Source: DATBHM01 sp963772375
GTDB taxonomy: Bacteria; Actinomycetota; UBA4738; JACQTL01
Direction: 5' to 3'
Length of the DNA: 64,000 nt
Assembly: GCA_963772375.1 (NCBI GenBank)
Contig: CAVYXG010000001.1
Location: forward strand, 1,240,001 to 1,304,000
The position numbers and the translations under genes were made by a program. Below the pieces are notes generated by a model. It had not been told where the DNA came from. It was given only the letters and a program-made list of their open reading frames with translations, and did no database searches. Shown here in pieces: positions 51,950 through 61,166 of this stretch. The number at the start of each line of letters is the position of its first letter. Within the stretch, counting starts at the first letter, position 1.

Positions 51950-54013
51950 GTGCGCACCCGTGTCCTCGTTCTGGTGGGGTCCGTCCTCGCCGCGTTGTCC
52001 GTCGCCGCCGTTCCGCCCGGGCAGTTCGCCGGGTCGTTCGCCTCGGGTGGGCTGCGTTTCGCCGCTCCCCCGTCGAGCGGTGCCGCGAAGGCCGGTCCGA
52101 TGGCAGCCCAGCAGACCGTCACACCTGCGGGCGGGTTCGGCACCCTGTCGGTCACCCAGGTCGGACCCAAGCGGGGGGGCGGCGAGCCGTCCATCGCGAG
52201 CGGCTCCGGGGGCAAGCTGTTCGTCTCGTATCCGGGGAGCGGGATGAACTTCTTCCGGTCGACGAACGACGGACGGACCTGGATCGAGGGCGCGACGGAG
52301 GCGGACACGCAGAGCGGCGACACGTCGGTCAACGTCGACTCGACCGGCGTGGTCTACCAGTCGAACCTGAACGGCATCGACCTCAACCCGGACGCGCTCC
52401 AGGGCGTGGTGTACCGCTCGACCGACCAGGGCGATCACTGGACCAAGGGCGGGGGGTTCGTCACCAACTCGAACTCCACCAACCAGCCGTTCTTCGTCGA
52501 CCGGCAGTGGGCCGACGCGTACGTCCCGCCGGGGAGGGCGTCCGACCAGGGCCTCGTCTACTTCACGTACCACGACTGGGGCCCCAACCAGATCTGGGTG
52601 AACGTCTCCACCGACGGCGGAAGGACGTTCGGCATCCCGCAGGACGTCATCACGTCGCCGCAGGCGCAGGCCGACTCGTTCTGCGACACGATCCCGGGCG
52701 GCATCAAGGTCGTGCAGTCCGGGCCGCACGCCGGTCGGGTGTACGTCGCGTGGCTCGCCGCGAGCGCGCCGACCGACGAGGTGACCGGCTGCAACGTCAC
52801 CCAGCTCGACACGTTCCACAGCGTGTGGCTCGCGACGTCCGACGACCGGGGCGCCACCTGGACCGACCACCTGATCTACGACGGTGGCTTCGGCCACGAC
52901 GCGAGCGGGCTGTTCGCGGACTTCACGCTCGACGACCGGGGGAACCCTACGTGGCGTTCGCCGACAACCTCACCGGCGAGTGGGACATGTACGTGATGGC
53001 CTCGTTCGACGGCGGAGCGACATGGAACGGCAAGGCCGATAGAACGGGCGTCCCGTACAAGGTGAACGCCGACGGAGGGACGCACTTCTTCCCGGCCGTC
53101 GCGGTCGGCGACCCGGGGATGGTCGACGTCGCGTACATCCGAACCCCGACCGTGATCCCGGTGAACCCCTACGGCAAGCCCACGCCGGGCGGCGGCGCCG
53201 GCGACTCGTGGTACCTGTACATGGCGCAATCGACCAACCTGCGGGCCGGATCGCCCACCTGGAAGGTCGTCCGGGCCACGCCCGGTACCATCCACGTCGG
53301 CGACGTGTGCACGCTCGGCATCTTCTGCATCGACTCGACGACCGGGCTGCCGGTGAGGGCGCCAACCGCGACCTCCTCGACTTCATCGACATCGCGGTCG
53401 ACCCGCGGGGGTTCGCCCATGCTGCCTACACGGCCGACCAACCCCTGCCGGCCGGCCCGAACGGCATCTTCAGCGCGAACCAGGTCGACGGACGTCCGTC
53501 TACCCGCCGACGATCGGGCTGGCCGGCAGCCACCCGGGGTCGGGCGCGTACACGACGACGGCCACGTTCGTCGCGCAGACCTCGCGGATGGCCGTCGGGA
53601 CCCCGGTGAAGTTCTCGCTGGGGACCCAGAACGTCACGGCGCCCGTCGGACCGGGCGGCGCAGCGACGGCGCGATTCGCGCTCAACCAGCACCCGGGCAC
53701 GTACACGCTGAGCGCGACCGCTGCCGGCGTCTCGGCCTCGGCGCCGTTCACCGTGACGAAGGACGGGACGACCATGACGGTCGCCCGGACGTCCACAACG
53801 TTGCAGGCCACGCTGGCGGCCGCCGGCAGCGCCGCGCGGGTGGCCGGGCGGGCGGTCGGCTTCTTCGTCAACGGCACGAAGGCCGGCACGGCGCTCACGA
53901 ACTCGAACGGCGTCGCCGTGCTGAACAGGACGGTCGCGGCGCACAGCACGGTCCGGGCCGTCTTCGCCGGCGACGCCTGGTTCACGGGACCGTCGGCGAC
54001 GACGACCACCTGA
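51950..54013 (+). pseudogene. secreted BNR/sialidase-like repeat protein, three frameshifts
   Basis: An exported protein (signal peptide VLVLVGSVLAALSVAAV) with BNR/Asp-box-type propeller motifs such as RSTNDGRTW, STDGGRTFG and SFDGGATW, then an Ig-like C-terminal domain (TTTATFVAQTS, GTYTLSATAAGVSASAPFTV). The chain is split by three single-base losses: near 52,945-52,948 (CCC run before TACGTGGCG), near 53,353 and near 53,490. Restoring one base at each joins YVAFADNLTGEWD, GANRDLLDFIDIAVDP and SVYPPTIGLAGSH into one protein of about 687 residues ending at 54,013. GGGAGGAG precedes the GTG start. Enzymatic sialidase activity is doubtful; propeller-only surface proteins are common. Errors in the assembly are as likely as true decay. 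Confidence 0.78.
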
Positions 54014-54056
54014 CGCGGCTCTGGACCGGCGGCCGCCGGGCTGGGACACTCGTGAC

Positions 54057-55037
54057 ATGCCGCAGGCCGTGTGGACGGGGACGCTGTCGTTCGGGCTCGT
54101 CTCGATCCCGGTGAAGCTGTATGGGGCGACGTCGCCCCGCGACGTGCGGTTCCACCAGTTCGAGGGCCGAACCGGCAGACGCATCCGCTACCAGCGGGTG
54201 GCGAACGCAGACGACATGCCGCTGTGGGAGGGAACCCGAATCCGCCCGGACGAGGGGCCGCAGCCTCCGACCGCCCCTTCGGCAGGACGGACCCCGGATG
54301 AACCGGCGGCCATCGAACCCGAGGTCGAGCCCGCAGGGTCGGTGCGCGAATCGCGCGAGGAACCGAGCGCGGTGGCGTTCGAGGACGTGGTGCGGGGGTT
54401 CGAGGTCGATCCCGGACGGTTCGTCGAGGTCACCGCCGAGGAACTGGAGGAGCTCGCCCCCGAGCCCAGCCGGGAGATCGAGATCGAGGACTTCGTCCGG
54501 CTCGACGAGATCGACCCGGTGTACTTCGAGAAGAGCTACCACGTAGTGCCGGCACGGGGCGGCGAGCGGACCTACCGGCTGCTGGTCCGGGCCATGGAAC
54601 ACGCCGGGTTCGTGGCGATCGCGCGATTCGTGCTGCGGACCCGCGAGCACGTGGCGGCGGTCCGCCCGACCGGCGGGTTCCTGATGCTGGAGACGCTGTT
54701 CCGGGCGGACGAGGTCCGCGATCCCGCGACCCTGGGCGTCGCCGTCGTCGACGAGCCGGCGGACCGCGAGGTGGACGTCGCCGTGCGGCTGATCGAGGCG
54801 CTGACGACCGACTGGGACCCCGCCCGGTACCCGGACGACTACCGCGAGCGAGTCCTCGAGATGATCCGGGGCAAGGCCGGCCCGGCGCCCGAAGCGTCAC
54901 TCGAGCCGGCCGTACCGGGCGAGGAGCCGGCGGTGTTCGACCTCATGGAGGCGCTGAAGCGGAGCGTCGAGGATGCTCGCCGGACCCGCGCGCGGTCGGG
55001 GCAATCCGACGCGAAACGCCGCCGTCACAGCGGCTGA
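54057..55037 (+). CDS. ku: Ku DNA end-binding protein
   Basis: A 326-residue bacterial Ku, which binds double-strand ends and recruits LigD for non-homologous end joining. The start VWTGTLSFGLVSIPVKLYGAT and the core VRLDEIDPVYFEKSYHVVP are typical, as is the C-terminal basic tail. Residues about 63-110 form a Pro/Glu-rich insertion in the first beta-barrel loop, longer than in usual Ku (260-300 residues). No ligD is nearby. It is the only plus-strand member of the repair cluster and converges with the TOPRIM gene 18 bases away. Confidence 0.94.
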   Translation: MPQAVWTGTLSFGLVSIPVKLYGATSPRDVRFHQFEGRTGRRIRYQRVANADDMPLWEGTRIRPDEGPQPPTAPSAGRTPDEPAAIEPEVEPAGSVRESREEPSAVAFEDVVRGFEVDPGRFVEVTAEELEELAPEPSREIEIEDFVRLDEIDPVYFEKSYHVVPARGGERTYRLLVRAMEHAGFVAIARFVLRTREHVAAVRPTGGFLMLETLFRADEVRDPATLGVAVVDEPADREVDVAVRLIEALTTDWDPARYPDDYRERVLEMIRGKAGPAPEASLEPAVPGEEPAVFDLMEALKRSVEDARRTRARSGQSDAKRRRHSG

Positions 55038-55055
55038 CGCCGGGGGCCGCGGCCG

Positions 55056-55673
55056 TCATGGGGTGCTCACGTGCGCGAGCACGCCGTCCAGCGAACGCGG
55101 GACGCGGTCGAGGTCGAGCGCCTCGACCAGCAGCGGCGCCGTCTCGACCTTCCGGCCGCTGTGCACGCCGAGGAACCGGCGGAGCTGCTGTTCCACGGGC
55201 CGGTCGCGCCACTCGGGCTGCTTCCGGAAGGTCCGGAACATCCCTGCCTCACCGCGAGCCTCGATGACTCCGATCACCGCCGCCGGGCCGAGCGCGCGGA
55301 TCAGCTCGTCCTCGAGGTCGGCCTGGCACACGAAGAACCCCAGGCGCTCCATGTCCTCCCGGGCGAGGTCCGAACCGAGACCGGCCCGCTCGAGCGCCCG
55401 GCGATAGTCGCCCTCCTCCGCCTCGTCGCACAGGCCGGCCAGCCGAACCTCCCGCCCCGCCGGGCCGAACGCGCCGAGGAATCTCCGGATGTTCTTCGAT
55501 CCGCCCATGGCGACGACCGAGATCCGCTCGGCCGTCAGGTCGATCCCCCGGCGGCGGGCGAGCGCCTCGAGGGCAAGGCGGTCGCTGACGCCCTCGACCA
55601 GGACGACGGCGGCGGGCGGCGGCTCCGGGACGATCTCGCCGGCCGTGCGGTCCGTGGTCTCCACGAGGACCAC
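55056..55673 (-). CDS. stand-alone TOPRIM-domain protein (OLD-like)
   Basis: A 205-residue protein with a TOPRIM fold as in the nuclease part of OLD-family proteins. The first motif is VVLVEGVSDRLALEALA with Glu27, a second strand reads ISVVAMGGSKNIRRFL, and the acidic pair lies in GLCDEAEEGD. The ABC-ATPase that normally precedes an OLD TOPRIM is absent; the rest is a helical domain with FRKQPEWRD. It could be a nuclease subunit or a degenerate OLD. It lies 12 bases behind nei on the same strand. Confidence 0.78.
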   Translation of the reverse strand: MVLVETTDRTAGEIVPEPPPAAVVLVEGVSDRLALEALARRRGIDLTAERISVVAMGGSKNIRRFLGAFGPAGREVRLAGLCDEAEEGDYRRALERAGLGSDLAREDMERLGFFVCQADLEDELIRALGPAAVIGVIEARGEAGMFRTFRKQPEWRDRPVEQQLRRFLGVHSGRKVETAPLLVEALDLDRVPRSLDGVLAHVSTP

Positions 55674-55685
55674 GGTACCGAGCGG

Positions 55686-56468
55686 TCAGCCGGGCGGCTG
55701 GCAGGATGGACAGAGGTACACGACGCGCTCCCCGGGGTCGTCGCCCTGGACGATGCGGACGATGAGCGTGGCGCACCGGCGGCAGGGTTCGCCGCCCCGG
55801 CCGTACACCCACAATCGCTGGCCGTCGCGCCTGTTGCCGGTGGTGACGCGCTCGAACCGGCCCCGGTTGGCCTCCATGACCCGCTTCGTCAAGGCGACCA
55901 TGGCGGCCGGGTCGCGGACGGCGCCCGCCGGCGTGCGTGGGTCGACGCCTCGCAGGAAGCAGATCTCCGATCGGTAGACGTTCCCGGGGCCGGCCATCAC
56001 CCGCTGGTCGACCAGCGCGTCGCCGATCGGCCGGGCGGGGTCGGCGATCAGCCTCCGTATGGCCTCGGCCGGGTCCCAGTCGGGGCCGAGGACGTCCGGG
56101 CCGAGGTGGCCGAGGCGTTCGGCCTCCGACGTCGTGGGCCAGATCTCGAGGACTCCGAGCCGCGAACCGACCGCAACCCACGCCGCGGTGATGAGCACGA
56201 CGCGGACCTCGTGCCACCGGCCGGACGGGCGGCGGCCGTTCGGCACGACGCGCCACTCGCCGTCCATCTTCAGATGGCTGTGGATGGTGTCGCCCCCGAC
56301 GCGCATCAGGATGTGCTTCCCCCGCGCGTCGACGCGCTCGACAATCCGCCCGGAGAGGTCAGCCGCCGCGAGGGTCGGGACCCGGAAGTCGGTCGACGTG
56401 AGCACCCGGCCGGCCAGCCGTCCGTGGAGCCGCGACGCGAGCTTCGCGATCGTGTCGCCCTCGGGCAC
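55686..56468 (-). CDS. nei: Fpg/Nei-family DNA glycosylase/AP lyase
   Basis: A 260-residue glycosylase. After the GTG start the mature protein begins PEGDT, in which Pro is the Schiff-base nucleophile and Glu the catalytic acid. RGKHILMRV holds the conserved hairpin Lys, GPGNVYRSE the helix-two-turn-helix motif, and the C-terminal zinc finger is CRRC...CPSC. It removes oxidised pyrimidines and cleaves the abasic site. The gene begins seven bases after lhr, an arrangement also known from mycobacteria (lhr next to nei), which suggests a joint role. Confidence 0.92.
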   Translation of the reverse strand: MPEGDTIAKLASRLHGRLAGRVLTSTDFRVPTLAAADLSGRIVERVDARGKHILMRVGGDTIHSHLKMDGEWRVVPNGRRPSGRWHEVRVVLITAAWVAVGSRLGVLEIWPTTSEAERLGHLGPDVLGPDWDPAEAIRRLIADPARPIGDALVDQRVMAGPGNVYRSEICFLRGVDPRTPAGAVRDPAAMVALTKRVMEANRGRFERVTTGNRRDGQRLWVYGRGGEPCRRCATLIVRIVQGDDPGERVVYLCPSCQPPG

Positions 56469-56475
56469 GCCGCGT

Positions 56476-59400
56476 TCACCCGCGGAGCCGCAGGCCGCGT
56501 GGCGAGAGCGAGAACCCCGCTCCGGCCAGCACCTCCGCGAGGGGCGAATCGAACACCCCCGCGCCGTCGGCCCGTTCGACCGTGAGGCCGCCGACGATGC
56601 CCTCCTTGACGGCGAGCGACAGCGCCTCGGCGGCGCGTTCCAGCTCGTCGTGCTCCTCGGTGAACGACAGCACGGTCCGGCCGCCGCGTTCGACGTAGAG
56701 CACCGGCGACCCGTCCACCAGCACGACCACCGCACCGGCCTTCCGGCCGGGCCGGTGGCCCTCGCCGGGGCGGTCGGGCCACGCCAGCGCGGCTCCGTAG
56801 GCCTGCGCCGGGTCGCACGCGGACAGCACGAGCGCCTCGGGCTCGCGGGGGCGTTCGGTGAGCGCGCGGAGCCGGTCCACCGCGCCGGGCAGGGCGAACT
56901 GCGCCCCGCCGAGGCCCTCGACGTAGTATCCGCGCCGGGCCCGGCCCGACTCCTCCATGGCCTTCAGCACGGGGTACACGGCCGCGTACCCGCCCGTGAC
57001 GCGCTCGGCCGCGGCGGCCGGGCGGGTCAGCACGCCGTGCCGGGCGAGCAGCTGCCGGGCCTGCGCGTGCAGCCGTCGGGTGGCGTTCTCCTCCCGGTCG
57101 GGAACTGGGTACCACCTGCCCGCGGCGGCCGGCGGACCCATCCGCGTGGGGAACGCCGGCCGGCTCCGGCCCATGCGGCCGGTGGGACGCCGCCTCCGCT
57201 GCCGGGCCCCGCCCGATAGCAACGACCGCAGCGGCGCCAGGGTGTCGTTCGTCGCCAGCCCGGCCCAGACCAGCTCCCACAGCGCGAGCACCGCCTCGTG
57301 GTCGTCGAGCGACCCGACGTGGTCGGCGAGCTGTCGGAAGAACATCGCCCCGCGGCCCCGCAGCCCGTCGAGGAACGACGCCGCCAGCGGGGTCAGGGCG
57401 TCGAGATCCGCGCTCGGTTCCGGGAGCAGCTCGAGTGCCGCGTCGGCCAGGTACAGGGCGACCCAGCCGTCGTCGGCTCCGATCGCCCCGTGGCCGACCC
57501 ACACCGCCTCGCCGGCCGCGCACAGCTCGTCGAGCGCGGCCGGCCGGTAGCCGGGCAGCCGGGTCGCGAGCACCTGGCGTTCCAGCACCGACGCGGGGAC
57601 CGGCACGCCCTGGAGCTGCTCGACCACCCGGAGCACGGCGTCGGGATCGCTCCGGAGACTGGCCCCGCGCCCGATCCCGTGCCACGCGGGGAGGAACCGC
57701 GCCAGGGCGGCCTGGGGGACGGGCTCGGCCTCCCTGCGCATGGCCGCGAGAGACCGCCGTCGCAGGCGCCGCAGCACGTCGGCGTCGACCCACTCCTGTC
57801 CGCCGCCCTCCGGGCGGAACTCCCCCCGGACGACGCGCCCGGCCTCCTCCAGCCGGCGCAACGCGTCGCGGACCACCGCGACGCCCAGCCCGAGCCGCGC
57901 GCCGGGTTCGGATTCGCCGAACGGCCCGTGGGTGCGGGCGAACCGGCTCACCAGGTCCCGCACCGGGTCGTCGACCGGCTCGAGGAATGCCTGCGGGAGG
58001 CCCGGCGGCAGCGCGGCGCCCAGGGCGTCGCGGAACCGGGCAGCGTCCTCGGCGGCGATCCATCGTTCCTCGCCGGCCACGCGGATGCGGACGGCGCGTC
58101 GCTCGCCCTCCAGCTCGTGCAGCCAGGTCGGGCCGAGCGACGGGTCGACCACGCGGTCGAGCACCTCCTCCGTGGAGAGGTCGCCCAGCATGCGCAGCAG
58201 GTCGTGGACGCCGTCCCGGTCGCGGGCCTTCCAGTCGTCGGCGAGGCGCTGGAGCTCCAGCTCGAGGTCCTGCAGGACGCCGGGATCCACCAGCTCGCGG
58301 AGCTCGTCGCGGCCGAGCAGCTCGGCCAGGACGCGGCGGTCGAGGGTCAGCGCCTGGGCGCGGCGTTCGGCCATCGGCGCGTCGCCCTCGTACATGAACG
58401 CGGCCACGTACCCGAACAGCAGCGACGAGGCGAACGGCGACGGGATCGGCGTGTCGACCTCGACCAGCCGGATCTCGCGGCTCCGGATCGCCCGCATGAG
58501 GTCCTTCAGCGACGGCAGGTCGAACGCGTCCTGCAGGCATTCCCGGAACGTCTCGAGGATCATCGGGAACGACCCGTACCGCGCGGCCACCTGGAGCAGC
58601 GAGGCGGAGCGCTGGCGCTGCTGCCACAGCGGCGTCCGTCGCCCCGGCGACCGTCTCGGCAGCAGCAGGGCGCGGGCGGCGTTCTCCCGGAACCGCGACG
58701 CGAACAGCGCCGAGCCGCCGACGGCGTCGGTGACGAGCTCCTCGATCTCCTCGGGCTCGAAGAGCACGGAGTCGGACGGTGGCGCCTCGTCGGCCTCGGG
58801 CAGCCGGACCACGATGCCGTCGTCGTCGACCATGGTCTGGACCTCGAGGCCCAGGCGTTCCCGGACACGCCGTTCGATTGCCTGCGCCCACGGGGCGTGG
58901 ACGCGCGCGCCGAACGGCGAGTGGACACAGAGTCGCCAGTCCCCCAACTCGTCGCGGAACCGCTCGACCACGATCGTCCGGTCGTCGGGCAGCACGCCGG
59001 TGGCGTCGCGCTGCTCGGCCACGTACTGGACCAGGTTGTTCGCCGCGCGCTCGTCGAGCCCGGTGCCCCGGAGCCGCGCGAGCTGCTCGGTGCCGTCGAG
59101 GCGAACGAGCTCCCGGATGAACCCGCCCAGGGCGCGCCCGAGCTCCGCCGGCCGCCCCAGCGAGTCGCCGTGCCAGAACGGCATCCGTCCGGGGAGGCCC
59201 GGTGCCGGTGTCACCAGCACGCGGTCGTGGGTGATCTCCTCGATGCGCCACGACGACGTCCCGAGGACGAACACGTCTCCTGGCCGCGACTCGTACACCA
59301 TCTCCTCGTCGAGCTCGCCGACCCGCGGGCCCTTCTCGGCGGCGATGAACACCGGGAACAGGCCACGGTCGGGGATGGTGCCGCCGCTGGTGACGGCGAG

Positions 59401-61014
59401 GCGCTGCGCGCCGGGCCGCCCGGTCAGCTTGCCCTCGATTCGGTCCCAGTTCAGCCGGGGGCGGAGCTCCGCGAACTCGTCGCTCGGGTACCGGCCGGAG
59501 AGCATGTCGAGCACGCCCTCGTAGGCGCTTCGCGGGAGGTCGGCGAACGGCGCCGCGCGGCGGATCGTCGTCTCGAGCTCGTCGACGTCCCGGTCGTCCA
59601 TCGCGACCATCGCGACGACCTGCTGGGCGAGGACGTCCAGTGGGTTCCGGGGCATCTGGAGCGCCTCGATGGCGCCCGCTCGCATGCGTTCGACGACGAC
59701 CGCGCACTCGACGAGGTCGCCCCGGAACTTCGGGAAGATCACCCCGCGGCTGACGTCGCCGACGCCGTGGCCGGACCGGCCGACCCGCTGGAGCCCGGAG
59801 GCGACGCTGGGCGGCGACTCGACCTGGATCACCAGGTCGACGGCGGCCATGTCGATCCCGAGCTCGAGCGACGAGGTCGCGACGACGGCCGGGAGCCGGC
59901 CGGCCTTGAGCTCCTCCTCGATCAGCAGGCGCTGCTCGCGGCTGACGGAGCCGTGGTGGGCCCGTGCGATCTCCTCATCGGCCAGCTCGTTCAGCCGCGT
60001 GCAGAGCCGTTCGGCCAGCCGCCTCGAGTTGGCGAACACGATCGTCGACCGGTGGGCCCTGATGAGCTCGACCAGGCGGCGATCGATCGCCGGCCACACG
60101 CTGGCGCGCTCCTCCGCGTCGGAGATCGGACCCGAGGTGCCGCTGAGTCCCCCGATGGCGCTCGGACCGAGCCGAACGAGCTCGCCGTCGTCCTCCTCCT
60201 GTCGTGCTTCGAACGGTTGCGATGCCGATGCCGCCGGGTCGCTCATGTCCTCCAGCGGGACCTCGACCGACAGCTCCCACCGCTTGTGCGCGGGCGGGTT
60301 CACCACGGTCACGTCGCGCCCGGTCCCCACGAGGAACCTCGCCACCTCGTCGACGGGCCGCACGGTGGCCGAGAGCCCGATCCGCTGGGCGCCGCCTTCG
60401 GTTGCGATGAGCTCCTCCAGCCGTTCGAGCGACACCGCGAGGTGCGCCCCCCGCTTGGTCCCGGCGACGGCGTGGACCTCGTCGACGATCACGGTCTCGA
60501 CGCTGCGGAGCGTCTCCCGCGCTTGCGAGGTCAGCAGCAGGAATAGCGACTCGGGCGTGGTGATGAGGATGTCCGGCGGCTTCCGGGCGAACCGTCGTCG
60601 CTCCTCGGCAGGCGTGTCGCCGGTCCGCAGGGCCACGTCGATCGCCGGCCCCGGAACATCGAGCCGCGTCGCCGCCCGCTGCAGTCCGGTGAGCGGCGAG
60701 CGAAGGTTCCGTTCGATGTCGACCGCGAGCGCCTTGAGCGGCGAGACGTACAGGACGCGCAGCCGGCGATCGGGCGCCGATGGCGGCTGCGAGGCCAGCC
60801 GGTCGATCGCCCACAGGAACGCGGCCAGCGTCTTCCCCGACCCCGTGGGCGCGACCACCAGCGTGTGCCGCCTAGAGGCGATGGCCTCCCACGCGCCCAC
60901 CTGGGCCGGCGTGGGCTCGGCGAACGCCTCCCCGAACCACGTCCGGGTGAGCGGCGAGAACCGGGCCAACGGCCCGGCGTGAGCAGAGGAAGCCTTCCCG
61001 GCGGGTTCGGTCAT
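56476..61014 (-). CDS. lhr: Lhr superfamily 2 ATP-dependent helicase
   Basis: A 1512-residue helicase of full Lhr length. Helicase motifs: Walker A APTGSGKT (55-62), DEVH box (VIVDEVHAVAG), SAT (GLSATVRP), and motif VI QRVGRSGHG; a winged helix and Lhr-specific middle domain follow, and a long C-terminal region characteristic of the family extends to the end. Lhr acts as a 3'-5' translocase on DNA/RNA-DNA hybrids in mycobacteria. A TACGAT hexamer ends 11 bases before the ATG at 61,014. It forms an operon with nei and the TOPRIM gene. Confidence 0.94.
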   Translation of the reverse strand: MTEPAGKASSAHAGPLARFSPLTRTWFGEAFAEPTPAQVGAWEAIASRRHTLVVAPTGSGKTLAAFLWAIDRLASQPPSAPDRRLRVLYVSPLKALAVDIERNLRSPLTGLQRAATRLDVPGPAIDVALRTGDTPAEERRRFARKPPDILITTPESLFLLLTSQARETLRSVETVIVDEVHAVAGTKRGAHLAVSLERLEELIATEGGAQRIGLSATVRPVDEVARFLVGTGRDVTVVNPPAHKRWELSVEVPLEDMSDPAASASQPFEARQEEDDGELVRLGPSAIGGLSGTSGPISDAEERASVWPAIDRRLVELIRAHRSTIVFANSRRLAERLCTRLNELADEEIARAHHGSVSREQRLLIEEELKAGRLPAVVATSSLELGIDMAAVDLVIQVESPPSVASGLQRVGRSGHGVGDVSRGVIFPKFRGDLVECAVVVERMRAGAIEALQMPRNPLDVLAQQVVAMVAMDDRDVDELETTIRRAAPFADLPRSAYEGVLDMLSGRYPSDEFAELRPRLNWDRIEGKLTGRPGAQRLAVTSGGTIPDRGLFPVFIAAEKGPRVGELDEEMVYESRPGDVFVLGTSSWRIEEITHDRVLVTPAPGLPGRMPFWHGDSLGRPAELGRALGGFIRELVRLDGTEQLARLRGTGLDERAANNLVQYVAEQRDATGVLPDDRTIVVERFRDELGDWRLCVHSPFGARVHAPWAQAIERRVRERLGLEVQTMVDDDGIVVRLPEADEAPPSDSVLFEPEEIEELVTDAVGGSALFASRFRENAARALLLPRRSPGRRTPLWQQRQRSASLLQVAARYGSFPMILETFRECLQDAFDLPSLKDLMRAIRSREIRLVEVDTPIPSPFASSLLFGYVAAFMYEGDAPMAERRAQALTLDRRVLAELLGRDELRELVDPGVLQDLELELQRLADDWKARDRDGVHDLLRMLGDLSTEEVLDRVVDPSLGPTWLHELEGERRAVRIRVAGEERWIAAEDAARFRDALGAALPPGLPQAFLEPVDDPVRDLVSRFARTHGPFGESEPGARLGLGVAVVRDALRRLEEAGRVVRGEFRPEGGGQEWVDADVLRRLRRRSLAAMRREAEPVPQAALARFLPAWHGIGRGASLRSDPDAVLRVVEQLQGVPVPASVLERQVLATRLPGYRPAALDELCAAGEAVWVGHGAIGADDGWVALYLADAALELLPEPSADLDALTPLAASFLDGLRGRGAMFFRQLADHVGSLDDHEAVLALWELVWAGLATNDTLAPLRSLLSGGARQRRRRPTGRMGRSRPAFPTRMGPPAAAGRWYPVPDREENATRRLHAQARQLLARHGVLTRPAAAAERVTGGYAAVYPVLKAMEESGRARRGYYVEGLGGAQFALPGAVDRLRALTERPREPEALVLSACDPAQAYGAALAWPDRPGEGHRPGRKAGAVVVLVDGSPVLYVERGGRTVLSFTEEHDELERAAEALSLAVKEGIVGGLTVERADGAGVFDSPLAEVLAGAGFSLSPRGLRLRG

Positions 61015-61025
61015 CGGTGGAGTCC

Positions 61026-61031
61026 ATCGTA
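61026..61031 (-). promoter_or_regulatory. putative -10 element of the lhr-nei-TOPRIM operon
   Basis: TACGAT on the minus strand, 11 bases before the lhr ATG, no ribosome site between. Confidence 0.4.
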
Positions 61032-61166
61032 CGGCGGCCTGCCGACACGCCCGGATCGGGCGGAATGGCTCGCACGCGGAGGGATTCGCTTGCCCGGACA
61101 CCCTCGCCGTGATGGAGTCCGCTCCGCCATGACCACCGACCGGGACCGGAAGAGCGACGCACGGCG

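Noticed and set aside
56306..60546. Long frames of more than 1000 codons on both strands across lhr
   Set aside because: Low-complexity Arg/Ala/Pro composition and no motifs, whereas the true frame shows all helicase motifs.
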